37,835 bases of DNA. Source: Pseudomonadota bacterium (lineage in GTDB: Bacteria > Pseudomonadota > Gammaproteobacteria > Burkholderiales > Burkholderiaceae_C). This document shows positions 22,153-31,208 of this stretch, in pieces; positions within the stretch are counted from its first letter, which is position 1; each line of letters starts with the position of its first letter. The notes under the pieces are model-generated. The model saw only the letters and a list, made by a program, of their open reading frames with translations. It searched no databases and had not been told where the DNA came from. The stretch is from positions 1-37,835 of the forward strand of contig CAUJJV010000083.1 of NCBI GenBank assembly GCA_963205375.1, read 5' to 3'. The translations under genes were made by a program, and so were the position numbers.

Positions 22153-22356
22153 TCAGGCCGTGACGTTCAGGCGGGTTCCGATGGTCTGGCCCTGGCCGTT
22201 CACATTGGGACGGGGTTTGTTCTCGGCGGCTTTTTGTGTCTGTGCCTGTTCAGCTTGCACCTGCGCTTCGCGGCGCTGAGTCTGCTGCACCTGCTCGGCG
22301 CGCTTGGTGGCTTGCACCTGTTGTACTTGCTGGGGTTTGGCTTTGCTGACGTCCAT
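22153..22356 (-). CDS. Unrecognised Gln-rich small protein (67 aa), tail paralogue of its neighbour
   Basis: I do not recognise this gene. The 67-residue product starts MDVSKAKPQQVQQVQATKRA, is extremely Gln/Ala/Arg-rich, and is predicted helical from about residue 8 to 45. It ends NVNGQGQTIGTRLNVTA. The tail shares the pattern N-x-Q-G-Q-x-x-G-x-x-x-N-x-x-A with the next gene. The ATG at 22356 has GGGAGA nine bases upstream and a sigma70 promoter just before it. The ORF track shows this frame as part of a much longer open frame (to 23409) that runs antisense in frame terms through the ABC transporter; only the segment from 22356 is credible. Confidence 0.7.
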   Translation of the reverse strand: MDVSKAKPQQVQQVQATKRAEQVQQTQRREAQVQAEQAQTQKAAENKPRPNVNGQGQTIGTRLNVTA

Positions 22357-22384
22357 GGAAAATCTCCCGGGAGTGAATGCCTTG

Positions 22385-22413
22385 ATTTTAGGCACATACC
22401 CCGCGCTTTTCAA
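22385..22413 (-). promoter_or_regulatory. Sigma70 promoter for the two small-protein genes
   Basis: On the minus strand, TTGAAA and TAAAAT are separated by exactly 17 bp, one mismatch each from consensus. The predicted start near 22378 leaves a leader of about 22 nt with a GGGAGA ribosome binding site before the 67-aa gene. Confidence 0.65.
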
Positions 22414-22439
22414 TGCTTTGTCGTGTGCAAAACCTGCTA

Positions 22440-24218
22440 TCAGGCGTTGAATTGCAAGGCCGCCAGTCCGGCGTACACCCCGCCACGTGCCACCAGTTCG
22501 GCGTGCGTCCCTTGCTCCACCAGCCGGCCGTGGTCCAGTACCACGATCAAATCGGCCTTTTGTACCGTGGCCAGCCGGTGGGCAATGACCAGCGTGGTGC
22601 GGTCGCGCATGGCCGACTCCAGTGCCGCCTGCACCATGCGTTCGCTCTCGGCGTCCAGCGCGCTGGTGGCTTCGTCCAGCAGCAGCAGGGGCGGGTTTTT
22701 GAGCATGGCGCGTGCAATGGCAATGCGCTGGCGCTGTCCGCCCGACAGGCGCACCCCGCGCTCGCCCAGGAAGGTGTTGTAGCCCTCGGGCAAGTCCTGG
22801 ATGAATTCGTGCGCAAAGGCGGCATGGGCGGCGGCGTGCACCTCGGCATCGGTGGCCTCGGGTTTGCCATAGCGGATGTTCTCCAGTGCCGTGCTGGAAA
22901 AAATCACGGCGTCCTGCGGCACAATGCCCACGCGCTGGCGCAGCGCGTCCAAAGCCATGGCGCGTGTACCCACACCATCGAGCACGATCTGGCCGCTCTG
23001 CGGGTCGTAGTAACGCAGCAGCAGCTGGAACACCGTGCTCTTGCCCGCACCGCTCGGTCCCACGATGGCCACGGTCTGCCCGGGATGCACATCGAGGCTG
23101 AAGTCCTGCAATGCCGCCTGCTGCGGGCGGGATGGGTAGTGAAAATTGATTGCTTCGAATTTGATAGCGCTTCCCGCAGCAGGCATGGGGGCTAGAGCCG
23201 GATTTGAGGGTGAAGTGATGGGAGACTGGGTGCCTAGCAGCTCCATCAGCCGCTCGGTGGCACCCGCTGCGCGCAGCAGGTCGCCATACACCTCGCCCAG
23301 CACTGCAAAGGCGCTGGCCAGAATGATCACGTACACCACGGTTTGCCCGAGGTGGCCCGCGCTGATGCGGCCTTCGGCAACCGCCTGCGTGCCCTGGTAC
23401 AGACCCCACAGCAGCGCGGCCGACGTGGCAATGATGATGAAGGCCACCAGCACCGAACGCATCAGGCTGCGCTTGGTGGCAGTGGCAAACGCGTTGTCGG
23501 TCGAGGTGACAAACCGCTGCGTCTCTCGTCCCTCAGCCGTGTAGCTTTGCACCACGGGAATGGCGTTGAGCACCTCGGCCGCAATCGCACTGGAGTCCGC
23601 CACCCGGTCTTGAGACGCGCGAGAGAGTTTGCGCACCCGTCGGCCAAACCACAGGCTGGGCAGCACGATCAGCACCAGCACCACCAGCACCTGCAGCATC
23701 ACCACCGGGTTGGTCCAGACCAGCACCGCCAGCGCGCCCAAGCCCATCACCGCATTGCGCAGCCCCATGCTCAGCGACGAGCCCACCACGGTTTGCACCA
23801 GCGTGGTGTCGGCCGACAGGCGCGAGAGCACTTCGCCGGTTTGCGTGGTTTCAAAGAATTCGGGGCTCTGCTTGAGCACGTGGCTGTAGACCGCATTGCG
23901 CAGGTCGGCGGTTACGCGTTCGCCCAGCCAGCTCACCATGTAGAAGCGGCAGGCCGAAAACAGGCCCAGTGCCACGGCCACGGCAAACAGCGCCGCAAAG
24001 TGTTCGCGCAGCGCCATCACCTGCGCACCCTTGTCGGCCTGCACCAGCCCACCGTCGATCAGGCTGCGCAGTGCCACGGGGAAGGCCAGCATGGCCCCGG
24101 CCGCCAGCACCAGAAACAGCAGCGCCAGGCCAATGCGGCCTCGATACGGCCGCAGAAACGGCAGCAGACCGGAGAGCGATTTGGGGTTGGTGGATTTGGG
24201 GCGGTCAGAAGAAGTCAT
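22440..24218 (-). CDS. ABC exporter, fused permease/ATPase (MsbA-like)
   Basis: 592 residues. This is a half-transporter expected to work as a homodimer in the inner membrane. The N-terminal half has six membrane helices (about residues 28-320). The ATPase half has Walker A GPSGAGKST (about residue 386), the signature LSGGQRQRIAIARA (about 490), Walker B LLLLDEATSALD (about 510) and the H-loop IAHRLATV. The linker between the halves (about residues 336-356) is encoded by a copy of a dispersed repeat. The ATG at 24218 gives MTSSDRPKSTNPK. Family members export lipids or hydrophobic compounds; the substrate is not evident. The upstream gap contains another repeat copy. Confidence 0.92.
   Translation of the reverse strand: MTSSDRPKSTNPKSLSGLLPFLRPYRGRIGLALLFLVLAAGAMLAFPVALRSLIDGGLVQADKGAQVMALREHFAALFAVAVALGLFSACRFYMVSWLGERVTADLRNAVYSHVLKQSPEFFETTQTGEVLSRLSADTTLVQTVVGSSLSMGLRNAVMGLGALAVLVWTNPVVMLQVLVVLVLIVLPSLWFGRRVRKLSRASQDRVADSSAIAAEVLNAIPVVQSYTAEGRETQRFVTSTDNAFATATKRSLMRSVLVAFIIIATSAALLWGLYQGTQAVAEGRISAGHLGQTVVYVIILASAFAVLGEVYGDLLRAAGATERLMELLGTQSPITSPSNPALAPMPAAGSAIKFEAINFHYPSRPQQAALQDFSLDVHPGQTVAIVGPSGAGKSTVFQLLLRYYDPQSGQIVLDGVGTRAMALDALRQRVGIVPQDAVIFSSTALENIRYGKPEATDAEVHAAAHAAFAHEFIQDLPEGYNTFLGERGVRLSGGQRQRIAIARAMLKNPPLLLLDEATSALDAESERMVQAALESAMRDRTTLVIAHRLATVQKADLIVVLDHGRLVEQGTHAELVARGGVYAGLAALQFNA
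23150..23210 (+). repeat. Dispersed hairpin repeat, copy B, inside the ABC exporter gene
   Basis: Blocks TGCTTCGAATTTGATAGC, CCCGCAGCAGG and GGGGCTAGAGCCGGATTT occur in the same order and spacing as in copies A and C. It lies in frame within the ABC gene and, on the minus strand, encodes the linker and the first strand of the ATPase domain (...PMPAAGSAIKFEAI). Confidence 0.55.
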
Positions 24219-24269
24219 GGCTGCTTAGATGGGGGTCAAGGCGGTGGAGGCAAGGCAAGGGCATAAATA

Positions 24270-24333
24270 TAGAGAAATTGGCCTCTAGCCCCCGTCCATA
24301 TTGCGCATGTCGCTACTAAAAGTGTAGCGTTTT
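24270..24333 (-). repeat. Dispersed hairpin repeat, copy C
   Basis: On the minus strand it reads as the perfect stem GCTAC/GTAGC (GCTACACTTTTAGTAGC), then ATGCGCAATATGGAC, then GGGGGCTAGAGGCCAATTT. It is the copy closest to the family consensus as I remember it. It fills most of the 125-bp gap between the AttH-like gene and the ABC exporter. Confidence 0.65.
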
Positions 24334-24343
24334 TAGTGGACCA

Positions 24344-25465
24344 TCACAGTTTCAACGCCGCGGCGTAGCCGGTCATTTCCAGATACCCGCGCCCGACCAA
24401 GCGGTTGTTGCTATTCCACACCTCGCACAGACCCTCCCAATAGATGGCGCCTGTGGAGTTGCGGCTGTCGAGCTCCTGGTTGTCCACGACCGCCTTGACG
24501 GTGTAGTAGTCGGCCGGTGTGCGCACGATCCACTCCACCGGATAGCTGGCCTGGCTCAGCGGGCTGCGCCAGCTGCGCAGGGGGCGGAACAGCACCTCGC
24601 CGCGCGCGAATGCATAGCGGGTGCCCCCGGCAGAGGGTGCGCTGCGGAACGATCCGCCATCCCACAGGGCGTTGCCCTCCTTGTCGCGTAGCTGGAAGGC
24701 GGTCAGCGCGCTGCCGTCGAACAGGTTGATGCCCATCCAGTCCCAGCCCACGGCCTGCGGGTGCAACACCTCCTGGCTCCACTCGTGGTCCAGCCATGCC
24801 GTGCTGCCTGCGCCCAGCGTGCGAACCTTCCCCTGCAGCGTAATGCTGCCGCTGACTTCCAGTTGCGGCAGGCTGTAGTAATAGCTGGCCTGCCCGGCGT
24901 CCGGCCCCTTGCGCGACAGGCCATCTGCGCCTTGCAGCAGCACGGGCTGCGTCTGCACAAAGCGCAGGTCCAGCGCGAAGTCCGTACCAGTGACTTTGGC
25001 CTGCAAGTCGCTGCCATCGCGCAGCAGGGTCCAGTGGTTCAGGGTGATCGCCGTGTCCCGGGTGCTGGCATGTGCCGTGTCCACCGGGTTGGTGCCCGGC
25101 GCCGCGCCGGACCAGCGGGCAATGCGCTGGTCGTGCCAGAGTTTTTTGCCGCGCACATCGGTCACGGCGGCGTGTGCAAACAGTAGCTGTTTGGCGGCCA
25201 TACTGGACTGCATCGTCTGTGTCGCCTCCACCCGGCTGCGAAAGAACGTCACCTGAAAGCCGAGTGCTGCCTGCTCGCCACCCGCATTGGCATAGCCGGT
25301 GATGTACCACCACTCGGTGCGAAAGTCAGGGTGTGCGCCCGCATCGCGGGGAAACGCGAGCTTGCGCGGGGGCAGGGCGTGGGCGGCAGGCACCAGTGCC
25401 AGGCCGCTGGCAGCGCCCCAGCCCAGGACCGCGCGGCGTCGCAAAGAGAAGCTTGAAACAGACAC
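24344..25465 (-). CDS. AttH/CrtC-like lipocalin-fold protein with Tat-type signal
   Basis: 373 residues from the GTG at 25465. It is similar to the CrtC/AttH family (carotenoid 1,2-hydratase-like, double lipocalin fold). Supporting stretches are HPDFRTEWWYITGYANAGG near the N-terminus, WLDHEWSQEVLHPQAVGWDW in the middle, and GAIYWEGLCEVW near the C-terminus. The N-terminus has a twin-arginine-like signal (SLRRRAVLGWGAASGLALVP, then AAHA), implying export as a folded protein. The track's TTG start at 25522 would overlap norD by 22 bp; no ATG exists. It is co-directional with and abuts norD, so it may be the last gene of the nor operon. Catalytic activity is unknown, and a carotenoid role is not implied by context. 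Confidence 0.78.
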   Translation of the reverse strand: MSVSSFSLRRRAVLGWGAASGLALVPAAHALPPRKLAFPRDAGAHPDFRTEWWYITGYANAGGEQAALGFQVTFFRSRVEATQTMQSSMAAKQLLFAHAAVTDVRGKKLWHDQRIARWSGAAPGTNPVDTAHASTRDTAITLNHWTLLRDGSDLQAKVTGTDFALDLRFVQTQPVLLQGADGLSRKGPDAGQASYYYSLPQLEVSGSITLQGKVRTLGAGSTAWLDHEWSQEVLHPQAVGWDWMGINLFDGSALTAFQLRDKEGNALWDGGSFRSAPSAGGTRYAFARGEVLFRPLRSWRSPLSQASYPVEWIVRTPADYYTVKAVVDNQELDSRNSTGAIYWEGLCEVWNSNNRLVGRGYLEMTGYAAALKL

Positions 25466-25500
25466 CGTGGCTGGAGCCCGTGTGGCCCCCCGTGTGTGGA

Positions 25501-27330
25501 TTAGCGTGCAAGCATAGTCCAAGCCTGCGTCAGGCGTCGCACCAGGTCCTGTGGGCGGTGCACCATGGCGTAGCCCTGGCGGCCAAACAGCATGGGCAGG
25601 TAGTCGTGTGCGTCGGTGTCGATGGTCACACAGAATGGCGTCAGTCCGGCGGTACGTGCCTCGTGGATGGCGTGGCGCGTGTCCTCCAGGCCATAGCGAC
25701 CCTCGTACACATCGAGGTCATTGGGTTTGCCGTCGGTCAGCAGCATCAGCAGGCGCTTGCGCTCGGGCCGAACCTGCAGTTGCGCTGTGGCATGGCGCAC
25801 CGCTGCGCCCATGCGGGTGTAGTAGCCGGGGCGGATGGCGCCCACGCGTGCACGGGACGCGTCGCTCCAGCGTTCGTCAAAATCCAAGATGCGCTGCATG
25901 CGCACATTCTGGCGTCGCACCGAGCTGAAGCCCCACATGGCAAACGGGTCGCCCACGGCGGTGAGTGCTTCGCCAAACACATAGAGTGCATCGCGGATCA
26001 CATCGATCACCCTCTCGGTGTCGCTGGCATAGGCATCGGTGGATTGCGACAGGTCCGCCAGCAGCAGGGTGGAGAGGCTGCGTTCCCCACGTACCCGGCG
26101 CGTGTAGACGGCGGGGGTGTCGCTGCGCAAGGCCTGGTCGCCCACAGCGTCGGCTTGCAGTCGGATCCAGGCGTCCAGGTCAATGTCGTCACCACTTTGC
26201 TGGCCGCGCTGCTGGCGCGGCGCATCGCGCAAAATTTCCAGGCGCTTGCGCATGGCACGCGCGGTGTTGCGCAGGGCTGGAGACGGCACAAAGGCGGTGC
26301 CCGGGCGGGCGATGCGCTCCTGCAGGCAGCAGTGTGCCGGGATCAGCACGCCCTTGCGGTAGTCGTACTCGGGAAAGTGGGTCCCAGGTCCCAGCGGCAG
26401 ATCGTCTGCGCTGCTGCTGGGCAGGTCCAGGTCGAACTTCACCCGTGCGGCCAGAGACTGGCCGTCGGGGGTGATGCTCAGTGTCTCCATGTCATTGGCG
26501 GCGCGCATGGCGCTGCCATCGTCTTCGTCGTCGGTGCTGCGGTTGACACGCACCATTTCGTTCCAGCTCATCAGCGCCTCGGCGCGGAACGGCAGGATAA
26601 ATGGGTTGCGTTCGGTGTCGTACTGGCGTGTGCTGGCGCGGCGGCGCTGGGTGTCGTTCTTGTCCGCTGCTTTGCGTGGGTCAGTTGGCGTGGTGGGTTG
26701 GGTGCTCCGCTCAGCGCCTGGCGCAAACGATTCGACGGCACCCATCCAGAGCCATACCGGAGCTACGTCCGCACAGACCAGGTCCAGATAATCTGGCGTC
26801 TGGTCGCGCAGAGCGGTCTGTATGCAGCGTTCGGCTGCAGCGTGGCGTCCCTTGAGTGCGGCTGGGTCCGGGCGCTGGGCCAGGTGGGCGTCGCGCAGCG
26901 CCTGGTAACGCGGTGCAAACCCGGGAAAGGCCTGCAGTGCATGGTCAGTCGCTTGCAGGTTGTCCGCCACCCACCCATTGCCGTGCGTGTAGTGTGCGGA
27001 CAGCAATGCCAGCCATAGATACAGGTCGTGGTTCAGCGCGCGGTCCGGAAAAACGGCCAGCGCGGGGGGCAAGGCCAGTACCTGCGGCTCCAGCACGGTC
27101 AGCGCCGCGCGTTGGGGCGTGCCCGCCAGGCGGTTCAGCCAGGGTTGGGCACCGCCCGTGCGCTGCGACGTGGCTTCAGTGAGCCGCACATGGCCTGCGC
27201 CGCCCGCCGCGCGAAACATGATGCCGATGGATTTTTTGGCTTCATCCAGGCTGACCGAAAAAGCCGCATGCTCGGGACGCGTCCAGTGGGTCAGCGCCTC
27301 GTGCCACCAGCGGCCTACCAGTTCTTCCAT
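25501..27330 (-). CDS. norD: Nitric oxide reductase activation protein NorD
   Basis: 609 residues, cytoplasmic. NorD works with the AAA+ ATPase NorQ to insert or activate the non-heme iron of nitric oxide reductase. The C-terminal ~190 residues form a von Willebrand A domain with the MIDAS motif DLSQS (about residue 425) and LLLMLTDGKPNDLDVYEGRY. The family end DYLPMLFGRQGYAMVH is also present. The N-terminal part is the long variable helical region of NorD, with an acidic/Ser insertion in the middle. The ATG at 27330 overlaps the stop of the preceding polyferredoxin gene by one base (TGATG). Confidence 0.93.
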   Translation of the reverse strand: MEELVGRWWHEALTHWTRPEHAAFSVSLDEAKKSIGIMFRAAGGAGHVRLTEATSQRTGGAQPWLNRLAGTPQRAALTVLEPQVLALPPALAVFPDRALNHDLYLWLALLSAHYTHGNGWVADNLQATDHALQAFPGFAPRYQALRDAHLAQRPDPAALKGRHAAAERCIQTALRDQTPDYLDLVCADVAPVWLWMGAVESFAPGAERSTQPTTPTDPRKAADKNDTQRRRASTRQYDTERNPFILPFRAEALMSWNEMVRVNRSTDDEDDGSAMRAANDMETLSITPDGQSLAARVKFDLDLPSSSADDLPLGPGTHFPEYDYRKGVLIPAHCCLQERIARPGTAFVPSPALRNTARAMRKRLEILRDAPRQQRGQQSGDDIDLDAWIRLQADAVGDQALRSDTPAVYTRRVRGERSLSTLLLADLSQSTDAYASDTERVIDVIRDALYVFGEALTAVGDPFAMWGFSSVRRQNVRMQRILDFDERWSDASRARVGAIRPGYYTRMGAAVRHATAQLQVRPERKRLLMLLTDGKPNDLDVYEGRYGLEDTRHAIHEARTAGLTPFCVTIDTDAHDYLPMLFGRQGYAMVHRPQDLVRRLTQAWTMLAR

Positions 27331-28346
27331 CAGCGCTTGTCCTGGAGTTCTTCGCGGCGCTGGCGCAGGGTTTCACGCAAAGCCGCTTCGCCGATTTCCC
27401 ATTGCAGGGTTGGGCTACGGTGCTGCGCGGACTGGGTGGCATCGCACGCTGTCAGGCACTGGCCGCATTGCACGCAGGAGAACATGAGCCGCTTGATATT
27501 GCGCGGGTGCAGGCGCATGGGGCAAACCGCATCGCAGGCGTTTCCCGGAAGCGCCGTCAGGGCGGCTGCCCCGGGCAGCGCCTTGCCTTCGGCGGTTTCA
27601 TGGCGGCAGGTCTTGCAGTCGCGTGCGCGTTCGCGGGTGAAAGCCACCACCATGCCCCGTGGGTTGGCCATCCAGGCCAGACTCTGGAACAGCCCTACGG
27701 CGCAACCAAAGCGGCAAAACAGATGCCGTGCGAAGGCGAACTCCAGCGTGAACAGCAACGTGGCCACCAGCAGAAAGCGTGTGGGCCCGGGCGTCAGGGT
27801 GCCTTGCAACAGCCGGCCCCAGATTTCTGCGGGAGGCAACAGGTAGGTCAGTAGCGTGATGGCCCACACAAAGCCCATCGTCAGGCAGCTCAAGGCAAAC
27901 AGTGGCCACCACCGGGGAGACGGGTCGACGCCGGCGCGGGGGGTGGTGGCTTTGTCCCACAGGCTGAGCTTGCCGCAGGCGCGGTGCAGCAGCGTGTTGA
28001 GGGTTTCAACGGCAGAAAAATGGGGGCACAACCAGCCGCAGTAGATGCGCCCGTAGCGGTAGGCAATGCCCAGAAATACGACGATGAAGAGCACGGCGGG
28101 CACAAAAGCGCGCAGGAGCAGGGTTATGCCCGCCTGGGTTGCGCTGACTTCGCCGCGTGCCAGCGCATCAATACCCAACGACCAGCGCATGCCCAGAAAC
28201 CACAGTTGGGCCTCATGCAGGTCAAAACGCAGCAGGTTCAGTGCGGGAGCCAGCAAAAACAGAAGAAAAAAGCCGCCCTGTGTTCGGCGGCGCCATGCCT
28301 GCAGACGCGCGGTGCTGGAGGCCTGTGCGCCTACATCAGCTTTCAT
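27330..28346 (-). CDS. Membrane-bound 4Fe-4S polyferredoxin (NosR/NapH/CcoG-like) in the nor operon
   Basis: 338 residues from the ATG at 28346 (MKADVGAQ), overlapping the norQ end by 11 bp. About five membrane helices are visible, for example GGFFLLFLLAPALNLL and LLLRAFVPAVLFIVVFLGIA. Cysteine motifs in order are YCGWLCP, CRFGC, CKTC...CDAVCP with about two dozen residues inserted between the second and third cysteine, and CVQCGQCLTACD. This is the architecture of the NosR C-terminal, NapH and CcoG/RdxA polyferredoxins, which move electrons across or along the membrane or act on metal sites. Its position between norQ and norD suggests a role in NorCB maturation or electron supply, which is inference. 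The track's start at 28397 lies deep in norQ. Confidence 0.82.
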   Translation of the reverse strand: MKADVGAQASSTARLQAWRRRTQGGFFLLFLLAPALNLLRFDLHEAQLWFLGMRWSLGIDALARGEVSATQAGITLLLRAFVPAVLFIVVFLGIAYRYGRIYCGWLCPHFSAVETLNTLLHRACGKLSLWDKATTPRAGVDPSPRWWPLFALSCLTMGFVWAITLLTYLLPPAEIWGRLLQGTLTPGPTRFLLVATLLFTLEFAFARHLFCRFGCAVGLFQSLAWMANPRGMVVAFTRERARDCKTCRHETAEGKALPGAAALTALPGNACDAVCPMRLHPRNIKRLMFSCVQCGQCLTACDATQSAQHRSPTLQWEIGEAALRETLRQRREELQDKR

Positions 28347-29139
28347 CGCCGATGACAGCACGTACCACCTCGCGCAGCGCGACGGCGGTATCCGCATCGT
28401 CCGTCAGCGCATCAATGATGGCGGCACGGCATGCCAGTCCCAGTGGCAGACCCGATGCGGCCAGGCGCCCAGCGGCTACCAGCAGCCGGGTGCTGGCTGT
28501 TTCTTCCAGGTCATGATCGGTCAGACAGCGTAACGCGGTTGCCAGGCGCACCAGTTGCCCAGCTATGATTTCGGAGACACCTGTCTCGTTCTGCACGATG
28601 GTGCGCTCAATGTCGGGGGCAGGGTAGTCCAGGCTCAACGCCACAAAGCGCTGCCGTGTGCTGGGCTTGAGGCCCTTGAGAAGATTCTGGTAACCCGGGT
28701 TGTACGAGATCACCAGCATGAATTCTGGTGGCGCTGCCAACTCTTCCCCCGTGCGTTCGATCGGCAAAATGCGCCGGTCGTCCGCCAGTGGATGCAGCAC
28801 CACGGTGGTGTCCTTGCGAGCTTCGACCACCTCATCGAGGTAGCAGATGGCGCCGTTGCGCACTGCGCGGGCCAACGGACCATCAGACCACACTGTATTG
28901 CCCTGGCCAATCAGAAAGCGCCCCACGAGATCGGAGGCGCTGAGGTCGTCGTGGCAGGACACGGTGACCAGTGGACGGCCCAGACGGGCCGCCATGTGTT
29001 CCACAAAACGGGTCTTGCCACAGCCGGTGGGTCCCTTGATCAGCAGCGGCAACTGTTGTTGCCATGCATGTTCAAACAACTGGCATTCAGCTCCCTGCGC
29101 CGCGTAGTAAGGCGGCGTGTGCTGTGGAAGAACGTTCAT
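28336..29139 (-). CDS. norQ: Nitric oxide reductase activation protein NorQ (MoxR-type AAA+ ATPase)
   Basis: 267 residues, cytoplasmic. It belongs to the CbbQ/NirQ/NorQ branch and is required with NorD for active cNOR. Visible are Walker A GPTGCGKTRFVEHMA, Walker B AICYLDEVVEARKDTT and a sensor-1-like stretch FMLVISYNPGYQNLLKGLK. The C-terminal half contains STRLLVAAGRLAASGLPL, conserved in the family. I chose the ATG at 29139 (MNVLPQHTPPYY), 11 bp after norB; the upstream frame to 29424 lies inside norB. It overlaps the following polyferredoxin gene. Confidence 0.95.
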   Translation of the reverse strand: MNVLPQHTPPYYAAQGAECQLFEHAWQQQLPLLIKGPTGCGKTRFVEHMAARLGRPLVTVSCHDDLSASDLVGRFLIGQGNTVWSDGPLARAVRNGAICYLDEVVEARKDTTVVLHPLADDRRILPIERTGEELAAPPEFMLVISYNPGYQNLLKGLKPSTRQRFVALSLDYPAPDIERTIVQNETGVSEIIAGQLVRLATALRCLTDHDLEETASTRLLVAAGRLAASGLPLGLACRAAIIDALTDDADTAVALREVVRAVIGDES

Positions 29140-29150
29140 AGCGGTCAATT

Positions 29151-31051
<1,901 letters not shown>

Positions 31052-31086
31052 TGCGTTACTACTCCAGTGATGAATAATCTGCCACG

Positions 31087-31092
31087 ATTTTA
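31087..31092 (-). promoter_or_regulatory. -10 element of norC promoter
   Basis: Minus-strand TAAAAT, one mismatch from TATAAT. It implies transcription start near 31080, which puts the centre of the upstream FNR/Dnr box at exactly -41.5. The leader to norC would be about 29 nt. No good -35 is needed for a class II activator site. Confidence 0.6.
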
Positions 31093-31114
31093 GAGCGTGG
31101 GGCGTCGTTTATCC

Positions 31115-31128
31115 TTGAACGACTTCAA
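31115..31128. promoter_or_regulatory. FNR/Dnr-type box upstream of norC
   Basis: TTGAACGACTTCAA is a perfect inverted repeat TTGAA-N4-TTCAA, close to the FNR-family consensus TTGAT-N4-ATCAA. It lies 64 bp before norC in the intergenic region shared with dnr, and its spacing to the norC -10 is that of a class II activated promoter. The adjacent Dnr-type protein is the natural candidate to bind it; a separate FNR could too. Confidence 0.75.
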
Positions 31129-31208
31129 GAATGCGTAAGAAACAGAATTTGCCTGTGTTTCCCGCCTCTTGCCAGCTCTATGCACTATGACAATATGGAC
31201 CGTTATTG

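Noticed and set aside
22357-23409. Long upstream extension of the 67-aa protein's frame
   Set aside because: Runs out of frame through the ABC exporter ATPase domain; the ATG at 22356 has its own ribosome binding site and promoter.
25333-27018. 561-aa plus-strand open frame opposite norD
   Set aside because: norD has a complete MIDAS domain and operon context; the antisense product has no motifs.
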